From the NCBI GenBank assembly GCA_037045055.1, contig JBAOHJ010000003.1:868001-932000 (forward strand): a stretch of DNA of 64,000 bases. The letters are read 5' to 3'. The notes below the pieces were generated by a model that ran no database searches, was not told where the DNA came from, and worked only from the letters and a program-made list of their open reading frames with translations. Shown here piece by piece: positions 16,486 to 25,765 of the stretch (position 1 is its first letter; the number at the start of each line of letters is the position of its first letter). The translations under genes and the position numbers were made by a program. Source of the DNA: Phosphoribacter sp037045055. Lineage in GTDB: Bacteria; Actinomycetota; Actinomycetes; Actinomycetales; Dermatophilaceae.

Positions 16486-18923
16486 GAGGCACCACCCTTC
16501 GTCACGGTGACGCGGGCCCCCGCGTCCACCCCCAGCGTGCGCCGTACGGCACAGCCGGCCGAGTTCGTCGGCAGCCAGACGACGCCGTCGACCATGTCCT
16601 CGGTGACCTTGGCCGGCACGGTGACCGCTGCGGCGGACGTGGCGACCGTCACCGGGTCACCGCACTGCACGCCGAGCCGCTCGGCCAGCGCCCGGCCGAG
16701 GCGAGCCACCGCGCGCGGGGCGGTGCCGGCCAGGAAGGGCTCGCCGTCCTGCAGCCGGCCGCGGTCCAGCAGGGTCGGCCAGGTGGCCAGGATCACCTCG
16801 CCCATCCCGGCGGCGGCGCGCGAGCTGGTGGCGGCGGGGACGGCGCGTGGCCCGGTCCACGGACCCAACGCCTGCCACTGCTGGTGGATCTGCTCCTGGG
16901 TGCGGGTCTGCAGGAACACCCCGAGCTCGTCGGCCAGCATGTCCAGCACCCGGTGGTCGCTCATCGCGTTGGTCGTCAGCGCCGCCTGGGACGGGCGCAG
17001 CCGGCCCTCCCAGTCGACGTAGGTGGCGGCCTTCTCGGCGTGCGAGGCGACCGGCAGCACGACGTCGGCCAGCTCGGTGACCGCCGACTCGCGCAGCTCC
17101 AGGCTGATCACGAAGGCCCGGGCCAGGGCGTCGGCGGCCCCCGCGACGCCGAGGTCGCCCGGGTCGAGGCCGCCGACGACGAGCGCGCCGAGGGCGCCGG
17201 AGCGGGCCGCGTCGAGGATGCCACGGGTGTCGCGGGGCGCCGCGGTGGGCAGGGCGTCGGACTGCCAGACCTGGGCGACCTGCGCCCGGGCCGCGGCGTC
17301 GGCGACCGGGCGGCCACCGGGCAGCAGGGCACCGAGCGCACCGGACTCCAGGGCGCCGCGCTCCCCGGCCCGGCGGGGCACCCAGGCCAGTCGGGCCCCG
17401 GTCGCGGCAGCCAGGGCGGCGGCGGCCGGCAGCGCGCCGGGCGAGGTGGCCAGCCGCTCCCCGACCAGGACGATGCCGCCGTCGCGCAGCGCCTCGCCGA
17501 CGTCCGAGTCGACCAGAGCGGCCAACGCCGACGCTTCGGCGCCCGGCGCCGTGGGCAGCAGCCGCCCGGCGAGCTTGACCAGCCCGCGCGTCGCGAAGGG
17601 GGCCACGGCATACACCGCGGTCCGGCTCTTGCGCATGGCCCGGCGCAGCCGCAGGAAGACGATCGGCGACTCCTCCTCGGGCTCCAGGCCCACCAGCAGC
17701 ACGGCCTTGGCGCGACCCAGGTCGGCATAGGTGACCGCGCCGGTGTCGGGGCCGCTCGTCACGACGTGCTCGGCGAGGAAGCCGACCTCCTCGGCCGAGT
17801 GCGGCCGGGCCCGGAAGTCGACATCGTTGGTGCCCAACGCGATCCGGGCGAACTTGCCGTAGGCGTAGGCGTCCTCGGCACCGACCCGCCCCCCGACCAG
17901 CACGCCCGCCGAGCCGGCCGCGCGCAGCCCGGCGGCGGCGGCGGCCAGCGCCTCGGGCCACCCGACGACCTGCATCGACCCGTCGGGCCGGCGCACCAAC
18001 GGCAGCTCGATCCGGTCGGCCAGGGTGGCGTAGGCGAACGCCCAGCGGCCCTTGTCGCAGTTCCACTCCTCGTTGACCTCGTCGTCCTGGGCGGCCATCC
18101 GGCGCAGCACGGTGCCCCGGCGGTGGTCCGTGCGGATCGCGCACCCGGACGCGCAGTGCTCGCAGGTCGTCGGTGTCGACACCAGGTCGAAGGGCCGGGC
18201 GCGGAAACGGTAGGTCGCGCTGGTCAGGGCCCCCACCGGGCAGATCTGGACGGTGTTGCCGGAGAAGTACGACTCGAAGGGGGCCTCGTCGTAAATGCCG
18301 ATCTGCTGCATCGCGCCGCGCTCGACCAGGCTGATGAACCGGTCGCCGGCGATCTGGTCGCTGAATCGGGTGCAGCGTTGACAGACGATGCACCGCTCGC
18401 GGTCCAGCAGCACCTGCGTGGAGACGTTGACCGGCTTGGGAAAAGTGCGCTTGACGTCGTCGAACCGCGAGACCGTGCGCCCCGCGGACATGGCTTGGTT
18501 CTGCAGCGGGCACTCGCCGCCCTTGTCGCAGACCGGGCAGTCCAGCGGGTGGTTGATGAGCAACAGCTCCATGACCCCGGCCTGGGCCTTGTCGATGCGC
18601 TCGGAGTCGTCCTGCGTGCGCACCGCCATGCCCTCGGACACCGTGGTGGTGCACGCCGCCTGCGGCTTCATGGTGCCGTCGGGGGTGCCCAGCGTCTTGA
18701 GCACGCCGTCGGGGCCGGGGGTGGCGACCTCGACCAGGCACTGCCGACAGGCGCCCACCGGGTCGAGCAGGGGGTGGTCGCAGAAGCGCGGGATCTCGAT
18801 CCCGACGACCTCGGCGGCGCGGATGACCAGGCTGCCCTTGGGCACGCTCACCGGCACCCCGTCGATGGTCAGGGACACCAGCTCGGGCGTGGGCGCGTCG
18901 CCGGGTGCGGGGGTGGCGCTCAT
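16482..18923 (-). CDS. nuoG: NADH-quinone oxidoreductase subunit G
   Basis: An 813-residue peripheral subunit. The N-terminal 240 residues hold the [2Fe-2S] site (CDHPLLDPVGACRQC), the His-Cys cluster (HPLDCPVCDKGGECPLQ) and a further [4Fe-4S] site (CIVCQRCTRF with ICPVGALTS). Next comes a fourth Cys set, CEHCASGC with NCDKGRW about 30 residues later. Beyond this lies a degenerate molybdopterin-oxidoreductase domain with no visible cofactor need. The ATG overlaps the nuoF stop. Confidence 0.95.
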   Translation of the reverse strand: MSATPAPGDAPTPELVSLTIDGVPVSVPKGSLVIRAAEVVGIEIPRFCDHPLLDPVGACRQCLVEVATPGPDGVLKTLGTPDGTMKPQAACTTTVSEGMAVRTQDDSERIDKAQAGVMELLLINHPLDCPVCDKGGECPLQNQAMSAGRTVSRFDDVKRTFPKPVNVSTQVLLDRERCIVCQRCTRFSDQIAGDRFISLVERGAMQQIGIYDEAPFESYFSGNTVQICPVGALTSATYRFRARPFDLVSTPTTCEHCASGCAIRTDHRRGTVLRRMAAQDDEVNEEWNCDKGRWAFAYATLADRIELPLVRRPDGSMQVVGWPEALAAAAAGLRAAGSAGVLVGGRVGAEDAYAYGKFARIALGTNDVDFRARPHSAEEVGFLAEHVVTSGPDTGAVTYADLGRAKAVLLVGLEPEEESPIVFLRLRRAMRKSRTAVYAVAPFATRGLVKLAGRLLPTAPGAEASALAALVDSDVGEALRDGGIVLVGERLATSPGALPAAAALAAATGARLAWVPRRAGERGALESGALGALLPGGRPVADAAARAQVAQVWQSDALPTAAPRDTRGILDAARSGALGALVVGGLDPGDLGVAGAADALARAFVISLELRESAVTELADVVLPVASHAEKAATYVDWEGRLRPSQAALTTNAMSDHRVLDMLADELGVFLQTRTQEQIHQQWQALGPWTGPRAVPAATSSRAAAGMGEVILATWPTLLDRGRLQDGEPFLAGTAPRAVARLGRALAERLGVQCGDPVTVATSAAAVTVPAKVTEDMVDGVVWLPTNSAGCAVRRTLGVDAGARVTVTKGGAS

Positions 18924-20257
18924 GCCTTCGCGGCCTCCTTCTCGTCCTCGTCGGCCTGGGCGCGAGCGAACAGCACCGAGCGCTCGGGCGGGAACAGCTG
19001 CGCGGCCGGGGTGCGCAGGCCGGCCTCGAACTCCTCGCGAAAGTACTTGATGCCCGAGACGATCGGACTGGTCGCCGCGTCCCCGAGGGCGCAGAACGAG
19101 CGGCCGAGGATGTTGTCGCAGATGTCCAGCAGCGTGTCGATGTCCCCGGGCTGGCCCTCACCCTGCTCCAGGCGGGTCATGATCTGGCGCAGCCACCAGG
19201 TGCCCTCACGACACGGGGTGCACTTGCCGCACGACTCGTGGGCGTAGAAGTCGGTCCACCGCGAGACCGCACGGACCACCGAGACCGTCTCGTCGAATAC
19301 CTGCAGGGCGCGGGTGCCGAGCATGGACCCGGCCGCCACCACCGACTGGAAGTCCAGCGGGACGTCGAGGTGCTCGTCGGTGAAGATCGGCGTCGAGGAC
19401 CCGCCCGGGGTCCAGAACTTGACCCGGTGACCCCGGCGGACGCCACCGGCCAGGTCGATCAGCTCGCGCATGGTGATGCCCAGCGGGGCCTCGAACTGCC
19501 CCGGGTGGCGCACGTGGCCGGACAGGCTGAAGATGCCGTGCCCGCTGGAGCGCTCGGTGCCCATCTGCTTGAACCACTCGGGGCCGTGCAGGACGATCCC
19601 GGGCACCGAGGCGATGGACTCGACGTTGTTCACCGAGGTCGGGCGGGCGTAGAGACCCTGGGCCCCCGGGAAGGGGGGCTTGGAGCGCGGCTGGCCGCGG
19701 CGGCCCTCCAGGGAGTCCAGCAGCGCGGTCTCCTCGCCGCAGATGTAGGCACCCGCACCGGCGTGCACGGTGATGTCGAGCCGGACGCCGCTGCCGTAGA
19801 CGTCGGCGCCCAGGTGCCCGGCGGCCCGGGCCTGCGCCACCGCATGCAACAGCCGACGGTAGACATGCACGACCTCGCCGCGCAGGTAGACGAAGGCGTG
19901 CTCGCAGCCCATGGCGTAGGCGGAGATGGCCACCCCCTCGACGAGCACCTGGGGGTAGGCCATCATCAGCGGGATGTCCTTGCAGGTGCCCGGCTCGGAC
20001 TCGTCGGCGTTGACCACGAGGTAGCGCGGACCGCCGTCGGGGGGAGACATGAACGACCACTTCAGGCCGGTCGGGAAGCCGGCCCCGCCGCGACCGAGCA
20101 GGTTGGAGGACTTGACGAGGTTGAGCACGTCCGCCGCCGGCATCCCCAGGGCCTTGCGCAGCGCGGCATAGCCGCCGTTGCGTTCGTAGGTCGCCAGGGT
20201 CCAGGACTCGGGCTCGTCCCAGTATGCCGTGAGCACCGGGGTCAGCGGGTCAGTCAC
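18920..20257 (-). CDS. nuoF: NADH-quinone oxidoreductase subunit F (NADH/FMN site)
   Basis: The 445-residue NADH-oxidising subunit. GRGGAGFPTGLKW (near residue 57) and GAGAYICGEETALLDSLEG (near 165) form the NADH and FMN sites. SCGKCTPCREG (near 340) and a downstream Cys bind the [4Fe-4S] cluster that takes electrons from FMN. The start is a GTG that overlaps the nuoE stop. The C-terminus is charged (DEDEKEAAKA). Confidence 0.95.
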   Translation of the reverse strand: MTDPLTPVLTAYWDEPESWTLATYERNGGYAALRKALGMPAADVLNLVKSSNLLGRGGAGFPTGLKWSFMSPPDGGPRYLVVNADESEPGTCKDIPLMMAYPQVLVEGVAISAYAMGCEHAFVYLRGEVVHVYRRLLHAVAQARAAGHLGADVYGSGVRLDITVHAGAGAYICGEETALLDSLEGRRGQPRSKPPFPGAQGLYARPTSVNNVESIASVPGIVLHGPEWFKQMGTERSSGHGIFSLSGHVRHPGQFEAPLGITMRELIDLAGGVRRGHRVKFWTPGGSSTPIFTDEHLDVPLDFQSVVAAGSMLGTRALQVFDETVSVVRAVSRWTDFYAHESCGKCTPCREGTWWLRQIMTRLEQGEGQPGDIDTLLDICDNILGRSFCALGDAATSPIVSGIKYFREEFEAGLRTPAAQLFPPERSVLFARAQADEDEKEAAKA

Positions 20258-21123
20258 GTGGCCTCCTTACCCGGCACCGAACGCTCGGCCGAGGAGTGCG
20301 GGCCACCGGGCGCCGGAGCGGCGGTGTCCTGGCGCGCGGGCGCCGCCTGGCCTGCGGGCGCCGGGGTTTCCTGGCGCGCGGGCGCGCCGTCCTTCGGCGC
20401 CGGCCGGTCGGCGCTCGGGGCGCTCCAGCCGCGCTCCTTGGCGATCCGCAGGCCCAGCAGCGACGGCTCCCCGGCCCCGACGCCCTCGTCGGCCCGCCCG
20501 TCGGGGAATCCGGCGAGCACCCGGGAAACCTCCTTGAAGGTGCACACCGTGGCCGCGCCGCGGGTTGGCGCGACCGGCTGCCCGGCCCGCAGCTGCTCGA
20601 CCATGGCGACGGTGGACTCGGGCGTGGCGTTGTCGACGAACTCCCAGTTGGCCATGACCACGGGCGCGTAGTCGCAGGCGGCGTTGCACTCGACCCGCTC
20701 CAGGGTGATCGCGCCGTCCGGGGTGGTCTCGTCGTGTCCGACGCCCAGATGCTCGGACACGGCCTCCCAGATCGCGTCGCCGCCCATGATGGCGCACAGC
20801 GTGTTGGTGCAGACCCCGACGGTGTAGTCGCCGTTGGGGTGGCGCTTGTACTGGGTATAGAAGGTCGCCACACCGCTCACCTCGGCCTCGGTGAGCTCGA
20901 GCACCTGCGCGCAGAACCTGATACCCCGCCCGGCGACGTAGCCGTCGACGCTCTGGACCAGGTGCAGCAACGGCAACAGCGCCGAACGCTTCTGCGGGTA
21001 GCGGGCGAGCACGGCCTGCGCGTCGGCGTGCAGCTGCGCGAGAACCTCGGGCTCGTAGGGGGCCCGGCTCGAGGCTTCGACGTGCAGGTAGCCCGAGGGC
21101 GCGAGGCCGTCGTGCGTGACCAT
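20254..21123 (-). CDS. nuoE: NADH-quinone oxidoreductase subunit E
   Basis: A 289-residue thioredoxin-like subunit. Its [2Fe-2S] ligands are visible in VCTNTLC (near residue 107) and ECNAAC (near 148). After about residue 215 comes a Pro/Ala-rich tail with repeated PARQ and PAP elements, which has no place in the usual fold and is probably disordered. The ATG overlaps the nuoD stop by one base (TGATG). Confidence 0.93.
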   Translation of the reverse strand: MVTHDGLAPSGYLHVEASSRAPYEPEVLAQLHADAQAVLARYPQKRSALLPLLHLVQSVDGYVAGRGIRFCAQVLELTEAEVSGVATFYTQYKRHPNGDYTVGVCTNTLCAIMGGDAIWEAVSEHLGVGHDETTPDGAITLERVECNAACDYAPVVMANWEFVDNATPESTVAMVEQLRAGQPVAPTRGAATVCTFKEVSRVLAGFPDGRADEGVGAGEPSLLGLRIAKERGWSAPSADRPAPKDGAPARQETPAPAGQAAPARQDTAAPAPGGPHSSAERSVPGKEAT

Positions 21124-22484
21124 CAGCGGTCCACCCCTCCCATGACCGGGTCGATCGAGGCGACGGCGACGATGACGTCGCCGACCTGCCCGCCCTCGCA
21201 CATCAGCGAGGTGGCCTGCAGGTTGTTGAACGAGGGGTCGCGGAAGTGGGCGCGGAAGGGGCGGGTGCCGCCGTCGGAGACCAGATGGCAGCCGAGCTCC
21301 CCCTTGGCGCTCTCCACGGCGACGTAGACCTGCCCGGGCGGGACGCGGAAGCCCTCGGTGACGAGCTTGAAGTGGTGGATGAGCGACTCCATCGACTCGC
21401 CCATGATCTCGCGGATGTGGTCGAGGCTGTTGCCCATGCCGTCGCCGCCGATGGCCAGCTGCGCGGGCCAGGCGACCTTCTTGTCGGCGACCACGACCGG
21501 CTGGCCTCGCGTGGCCTGCAGCCGGTCGGTGCACTGCTCGACGATCTTGAGCGACTCGTACATCTCGTCCAGGCGGATGCGCAGCCGGCCGTAGGCGTCC
21601 GCGCTGGTGCGGGTGACCACCTCGAAGTCGTAGGTCTCGTACCCGCAGTACGGCGCGGCCCGGCGCAGGTCGTGCGGCAGCCCGGTGGAGCGCAGGATCG
21701 GCCCGGTGATGCCCAGGGCCATGCAGCCGGCCAGGTCCAGATGCCCCACGCCGACCATCCGACCCTTGACGATGGGGGCCTCGTTGAGCAGCAGCTCCAG
21801 CTCGCGGATGCCCTTGCGGATCTCGGGGACGACCTCGCGCAGCTTGTCGATGGCGCCCGGGGGGACGTCCTGGGCGACCCCTCCCGGGCGCACGTAGGCG
21901 TTGTTCATCCGCAGGCCGGTGACCATCTCGATGACCTGGAAGACCCGCTCGCGCTCGCGGAACCCGACCGTCATCACCGTCGTGGCGCCCATCTCCATGC
22001 CACCGGTGCCCAGGCACACCAGGTGCGAGGACAGCCGGGTGAGCTCCATCATGAGCACCCGGATCACCGAGGCGCGCTGCGGGATCTCGCCGGTGATGCC
22101 CAGCAGCCGCTCGACGGCCAGGCAGTACGCGGTCTCCTGGAACATCGGGGTGAGGTAGTCCATCCGGGTGCAGAACGTCACGCCCTGCGTCCAGGTGCGG
22201 AACTCCATGTTCTTCTCGATGCCGGTGTGCAGGTAGCCGATGCCGGCCCGCGTCTCGGTCACCGTCTCGCCGTCGAGCTCGAGGATGAGGCGCAGCACCC
22301 CGTGCGTCGAGGGGTGCTGCGGGCCCATGTTGACGACGATCCGCTCCTCGTGCAGCGAGGTGGCCTCGTCCACGAGGTCGTCCCAGTCGCCGCCGCCGGC
22401 GTGGAAGGTCGGGATGCTCCCGTCCTCCCAGCCCGTGTCGCCCGCCGTGGCGAACCGGCCGGGGTCGTATGCCGTGTCGCTCAT
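21123..22484 (-). CDS. nuoD: NADH-quinone oxidoreductase subunit D
   Basis: The 453-residue 49-kDa-type subunit forms the quinone pocket with NuoB. It has NMGPQHPSTHGVLRLIL, YLHTGIEKNMEFRTW, and the C-terminal DPVMGGVDR ending. NuoC and NuoD are separate genes here, unlike the fused enterobacterial form. It has a divergent paralogue at 61282-62451. Both ends overlap neighbours by one base (TGATG). Confidence 0.96.
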   Translation of the reverse strand: MSDTAYDPGRFATAGDTGWEDGSIPTFHAGGGDWDDLVDEATSLHEERIVVNMGPQHPSTHGVLRLILELDGETVTETRAGIGYLHTGIEKNMEFRTWTQGVTFCTRMDYLTPMFQETAYCLAVERLLGITGEIPQRASVIRVLMMELTRLSSHLVCLGTGGMEMGATTVMTVGFRERERVFQVIEMVTGLRMNNAYVRPGGVAQDVPPGAIDKLREVVPEIRKGIRELELLLNEAPIVKGRMVGVGHLDLAGCMALGITGPILRSTGLPHDLRRAAPYCGYETYDFEVVTRTSADAYGRLRIRLDEMYESLKIVEQCTDRLQATRGQPVVVADKKVAWPAQLAIGGDGMGNSLDHIREIMGESMESLIHHFKLVTEGFRVPPGQVYVAVESAKGELGCHLVSDGGTRPFRAHFRDPSFNNLQATSLMCEGGQVGDVIVAVASIDPVMGGVDR

Positions 22485-23209
22485 CAGGTGTAGGACCTCC
22501 GCTGGTCGGGGGGCGGCACGGTGGCGCCCTTGTACTCCACGGGGATCCCCCCGAGCGGGTAGTCCTTGCGCTGGGGGTGGCCGGGCCAGTCGTCGGGCAT
22601 GAGGATGCGGGTGAGCGCCGGGTGACCGTCGAACACGATGCCGAACATGTCCCAGGTCTCGCGCTCGTGCCAGTTGTTGGCCGGATAGGTCGCGACGATC
22701 GACGGGATGTGCGGGTCGGCGTCCGGACACGTCGTCTCCACCCGCACCCGACGGCTGCCGTGGGTGATCGAGAGGAAGTGGTAGACCGCGTGCAGCTCCC
22801 GACCGGTGTGCTCGGGGAAGTGCACCCCGGACACCCCGGTGCAGACCTCGAATCGCAGGCCCGGGTCGTCGCGCAGCGCCTGGGCGAGGACCGGCAGGTG
22901 CTCGCGGTGGACGTTGAGGGTCATCTCGCCGCGGTCGATCACCACGCTGAACACGGCGTCGTCGTATGCCGTGCCGCGCGCCGCCAGTGCCGCGGCCAGT
23001 CGGTCGGCGACCTCGTCGAAGTACCCGCCGTAGGGCCGTGGCGAGTCGCCGGGCAGCAGCACCGGGCTGACCAGGCCACCGAAGCCGGTCGTGTCGCCGT
23101 CGTCGCCCGCCCCGAACATGCCCTCGCGCCGGCCGACGGCGACCGGTCCGCCGCGTTGGGCGACCTGGGCGCCGGCCGGCTCGACCGGCATACCGGCGTC
23201 GTCGCTCAT
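22484..23209 (-). CDS. nuoC: NADH-quinone oxidoreductase subunit C
   Basis: The 241-residue 30-kDa-type subunit, with the signature HERETWDMFGIVFDGHP followed by LMPDDWPGHPQRKDYPLGG near residue 210. The first 60 residues are Gly/Asp-rich and variable. It helps join the peripheral and membrane arms. The ATG overlaps the nuoB stop. Confidence 0.95.
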   Translation of the reverse strand: MSDDAGMPVEPAGAQVAQRGGPVAVGRREGMFGAGDDGDTTGFGGLVSPVLLPGDSPRPYGGYFDEVADRLAAALAARGTAYDDAVFSVVIDRGEMTLNVHREHLPVLAQALRDDPGLRFEVCTGVSGVHFPEHTGRELHAVYHFLSITHGSRRVRVETTCPDADPHIPSIVATYPANNWHERETWDMFGIVFDGHPALTRILMPDDWPGHPQRKDYPLGGIPVEYKGATVPPPDQRRSYT

Positions 23210-23760
23210 GCCAGCAGCCCCTTCATCTGCAGCGTCGGGGTGGCCGTGAGGGCGGCCTGCTCGGCGGCCCGGGCGGCGGCCTCGCGGTTGACCCCGAGCG
23301 GCATGTTCTCGATCTGGTGGTGCAGCTGGATGATCGCGTTGAGCAGCATCTCCGGCCGGGGGGGACAGCCCGGCAGGTAGATGTCGACCGGGACGATGTG
23401 GTCCACGCCCTGGACGATCGCGTAGTTGTTGAACATCCCGCCCGAGCTCGCACACACGCCCATGGAGATCACCCACTTGGGCCCGGGCATCTGGTCGTAG
23501 ACCTGACGCAGGATGGGGGCCATCTTCTGGCTCACCCGGCCGGCGACGATCATCAGGTCGGCCTGTCGGGGGGTGGCCGAGAAGCGCTCCATGCCGAACC
23601 GGGCGATGTCGTAGTCCGGGGTGCCGACGGCCATCATCTCGATGGCGCAGCAGGCCAGGCCGAAGGTCGCCGGCCAGATCGAGGCCTTGCGCATGTAGCC
23701 GGCCAGCGCCTCGACCGTCGAGAGCAGGATGCCCGAGGGGAGCTTCTCTTCCAGACCCAT
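23206..23760 (-). CDS. nuoB: NADH-quinone oxidoreductase subunit B
   Basis: The 184-residue subunit carries the terminal cluster N2, with ligands in FGLACCAIEMM, GVCASSGG and PGCPPRPE. It hands electrons to quinone at the interface with NuoD. The start at 23760 (MGLEEKLPSG) is preferred over an in-frame ATG 48 bases upstream, because a good GAAGGGA ribosome binding site precedes it and the longer form would run into nuoA. It follows nuoA by 13 bp. Confidence 0.95.
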   Translation of the reverse strand: MGLEEKLPSGILLSTVEALAGYMRKASIWPATFGLACCAIEMMAVGTPDYDIARFGMERFSATPRQADLMIVAGRVSQKMAPILRQVYDQMPGPKWVISMGVCASSGGMFNNYAIVQGVDHIVPVDIYLPGCPPRPEMLLNAIIQLHHQIENMPLGVNREAAARAAEQAALTATPTLQMKGLLA

Positions 23761-23773
23761 CCGCGACGTCCCT

Positions 23774-24136
23774 TCAGTCCCACTCGAGCCCGCCGCGGCG
23801 CCAGACATAGGCGTAGGCGACGAAGACCGTGACGATGAACAGGATCATCTCGACCAAGGCCACCAGCCCGAGCTGGTTGAACGCGACGGCGAAGGGATAG
23901 AGGAACACCGACTCGATGTCGAAGATGATGAACAGCATGGCGGTGAGGTAGTACTTCACCGGCACCCGGCCACCGTCGCGGACCCGGGGCGTCGGTTGGA
24001 TCCCGCACTCGTAGGCCTCCAGCTTGGCCCGGTTGTAGCGCTTCGGACCGACGACGAGGCTCAGCCCGACCGACACGACCGCGAACGCCGCACCCAGGCC
24101 CATGAGGAACAGCAGCGGAATGTAGGACTGCGTCAT
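23774..24136 (-). CDS. nuoA: NADH-quinone oxidoreductase subunit A
   Basis: A 120-residue, three-helix membrane subunit and the first gene of the nuo operon. The conserved loop LEAYECGIQPTP contains the Cys near the quinone site, and FIIFDIESVFLYP is the hallmark second-helix region. GAGGGAGCGAGG gives a strong ribosome binding site before the ATG. Confidence 0.95.
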   Translation of the reverse strand: MTQSYIPLLFLMGLGAAFAVVSVGLSLVVGPKRYNRAKLEAYECGIQPTPRVRDGGRVPVKYYLTAMLFIIFDIESVFLYPFAVAFNQLGLVALVEMILFIVTVFVAYAYVWRRGGLEWD

Positions 24137-24178
24137 ACCTCGCTCCCTCTCCGACCGGCGCCACCGCGGGCCTTCCCC

Positions 24179-24206
24179 ATCCTAGGGGCGGGCACGGCAG
24201 GTGTGA
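24179..24206 (-). promoter_or_regulatory. Candidate nuo operon promoter
   Basis: On the minus strand TAGGAT (24179-24184) forms a -10 box, with TCACAC about 16 nt upstream as a weak -35. Predicted initiation near 24172 would leave a leader of about 36 nt containing the nuoA ribosome binding site. Confidence 0.45.
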
Positions 24207-24251
24207 CCACGGTGGTGACGCTACCGGGCGGTGCCGATGCGGACATCGGGA

Positions 24252-25550
24252 TCACGCGTCCGGCGCCAGCGTCGCCAGGGCGTGGATCACCCGGTCGTCG
24301 AGGCGGCGACCGGGCTGCTCGGGCAGGTTGGCCATGATCTTGAGCAGGAAGCGCATGAGGGTGTGCAGCGGCAGACCGTAGCGGGTGGCCAGGCGCATGA
24401 CCTCGGGCTTGCCGATGGCCCGGGCGAACCACCGGCCGAGGGTGAAGTAGCCGCCGAGCTGGTCCTTCATGATCCGCGGGTAGGCCGCCAGGGCCCGCTC
24501 CCGGGCCGCGGCACCGTCGCGCGCGAGCGCCTGGACGATGACCTCGGCGCTCACCCGACCGGCCTGCAGCGCGTAGTCGATGCCCTCGCCGTTGAACGGG
24601 TTGACCATGCCGGCGGCGTCCCCGACGAGCAGCAGGCCGTCGGCATACAAGGGCGTGCGGTTGAAACCCATCGGCAGCGCGGCCCCGCGGATCGGCCCGC
24701 CCTCGACGTCGGGGGTCAGCGACCAGGCGTCCGCGAGGGTGTCCACCCAGCGGCGCATCACGTCCTTGTAGTCGGTCTGGCCGAACGCCGCGCTGGTGTC
24801 GAGGATGCCCAGGCCGACGTTGGTGCGCCCGTCGCCCAACGGGAACAGCCAGCCGTAGCCGGGCATGAGCATCCGCTGGCCCGCGTCGTCGGTGCTCCAC
24901 AGCTCCAGGTGCGACTCGAGGTAGTCGTCCGGCCGCGGGGTGCGGTAGTAGGCGCGGACCGCCACGCCCATCACGCGGTCCGCGCGCTTCGGTCGGCCGA
25001 CCGCGGTCGCCAGGCGTGAGGAGACGCCGTCGGCGGCCACGACCAGCGGCGCTCGGTAGGTCACCGTCTGGCCGGTGGGGCGGCCCCGCTCGTCGAGGCA
25101 CTGGGCGGTGACCCCCTGCACCCGGGCCGAGCGGTCGCGGACCGGGCCGACCACGGCGGTGCGCTCGGACAGCCGCGCGCCGTTGGCCTGGGCGTGCCGG
25201 GCCAGGGTCCGGTCGAGCTCGCGTCGGGTGCGCACCAGACCGTAGCCGGGGAAGGTCGCCGTCTCGGGCCAGTCGAGCGTGAGGGTATGGCCGCCGCCGA
25301 AGATCCGCAGGCCCCGGGTGCGCTGCCACCCGGTGGTGTCGATGCCCAGATGCACCAGCTCCTTGACCGCCCGCGGGGTCAGCCCGTCGCCGCAGATCTT
25401 GTCCCGGGGGAAGGCCGCCTTCTCCAGGAGCACGACGTCGACCCCGTGCGAGGCGAGGTATGCCGCGGTGGCCGACCCGCCGGGGCCGGCGCCGACGACG
25501 ACGACGTCGGCGGTCTGGTCCGCCGGGCTGGGCGCGGGGGCGCTCGTCAC
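24252..25550 (-). CDS. menJ: Menaquinone reductase / geranylgeranyl reductase family flavoprotein
   Basis: A 432-residue FAD enzyme. VVVVGAGPGGSATAAYLA at residue 16 is the Rossmann dinucleotide site, DKICGDGLTPRAV the family motif, and LLVGDAAGMVNPFNGEGI (near 310) the FAD-binding GD box. The mycobacterial relative MenJ saturates one isoprene unit of menaquinone. Lying between nuoA and the men genes it probably does the same here, though chlorophyll- or lipid-type geranylgeranyl reductases share the fold. Start GTG 25550. It reads towards the nuo operon, 115 bp upstream of nuoA. Confidence 0.85.
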   Translation of the reverse strand: MTSAPAPSPADQTADVVVVGAGPGGSATAAYLASHGVDVVLLEKAAFPRDKICGDGLTPRAVKELVHLGIDTTGWQRTRGLRIFGGGHTLTLDWPETATFPGYGLVRTRRELDRTLARHAQANGARLSERTAVVGPVRDRSARVQGVTAQCLDERGRPTGQTVTYRAPLVVAADGVSSRLATAVGRPKRADRVMGVAVRAYYRTPRPDDYLESHLELWSTDDAGQRMLMPGYGWLFPLGDGRTNVGLGILDTSAAFGQTDYKDVMRRWVDTLADAWSLTPDVEGGPIRGAALPMGFNRTPLYADGLLLVGDAAGMVNPFNGEGIDYALQAGRVSAEVIVQALARDGAAARERALAAYPRIMKDQLGGYFTLGRWFARAIGKPEVMRLATRYGLPLHTLMRFLLKIMANLPEQPGRRLDDRVIHALATLAPDA

Positions 25551-25608
25551 GGTCTAGCTCTCGGGTCCGGGATGGCGGTGGGTTGGTGCGTCGCGGTGCA
25601 ACCGCTGC

Positions 25609-25614
25609 AGTCTA
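25609..25614 (-). promoter_or_regulatory. Candidate -10 box for menJ
   Basis: TAGACT on the minus strand, about 58 nt upstream of the menJ GTG, matches the TANNNT boxes used throughout the window. It would give a leader of about 50 nt. Confidence 0.35.
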
Positions 25615-25765
25615 CGGTTCGCCACGGGTGGCCTGGACGGACCACCCGTCGCCCCAGACCGGCCGCTGCGCCACACTGGTCCACGCGGGCGCCGCACGAC
25701 GGGGTGCCGCGAGGGACGCGGCGGCAGGCTCCTGCCGGCCGCACGGCCGAACGAAGGGATGGCAC

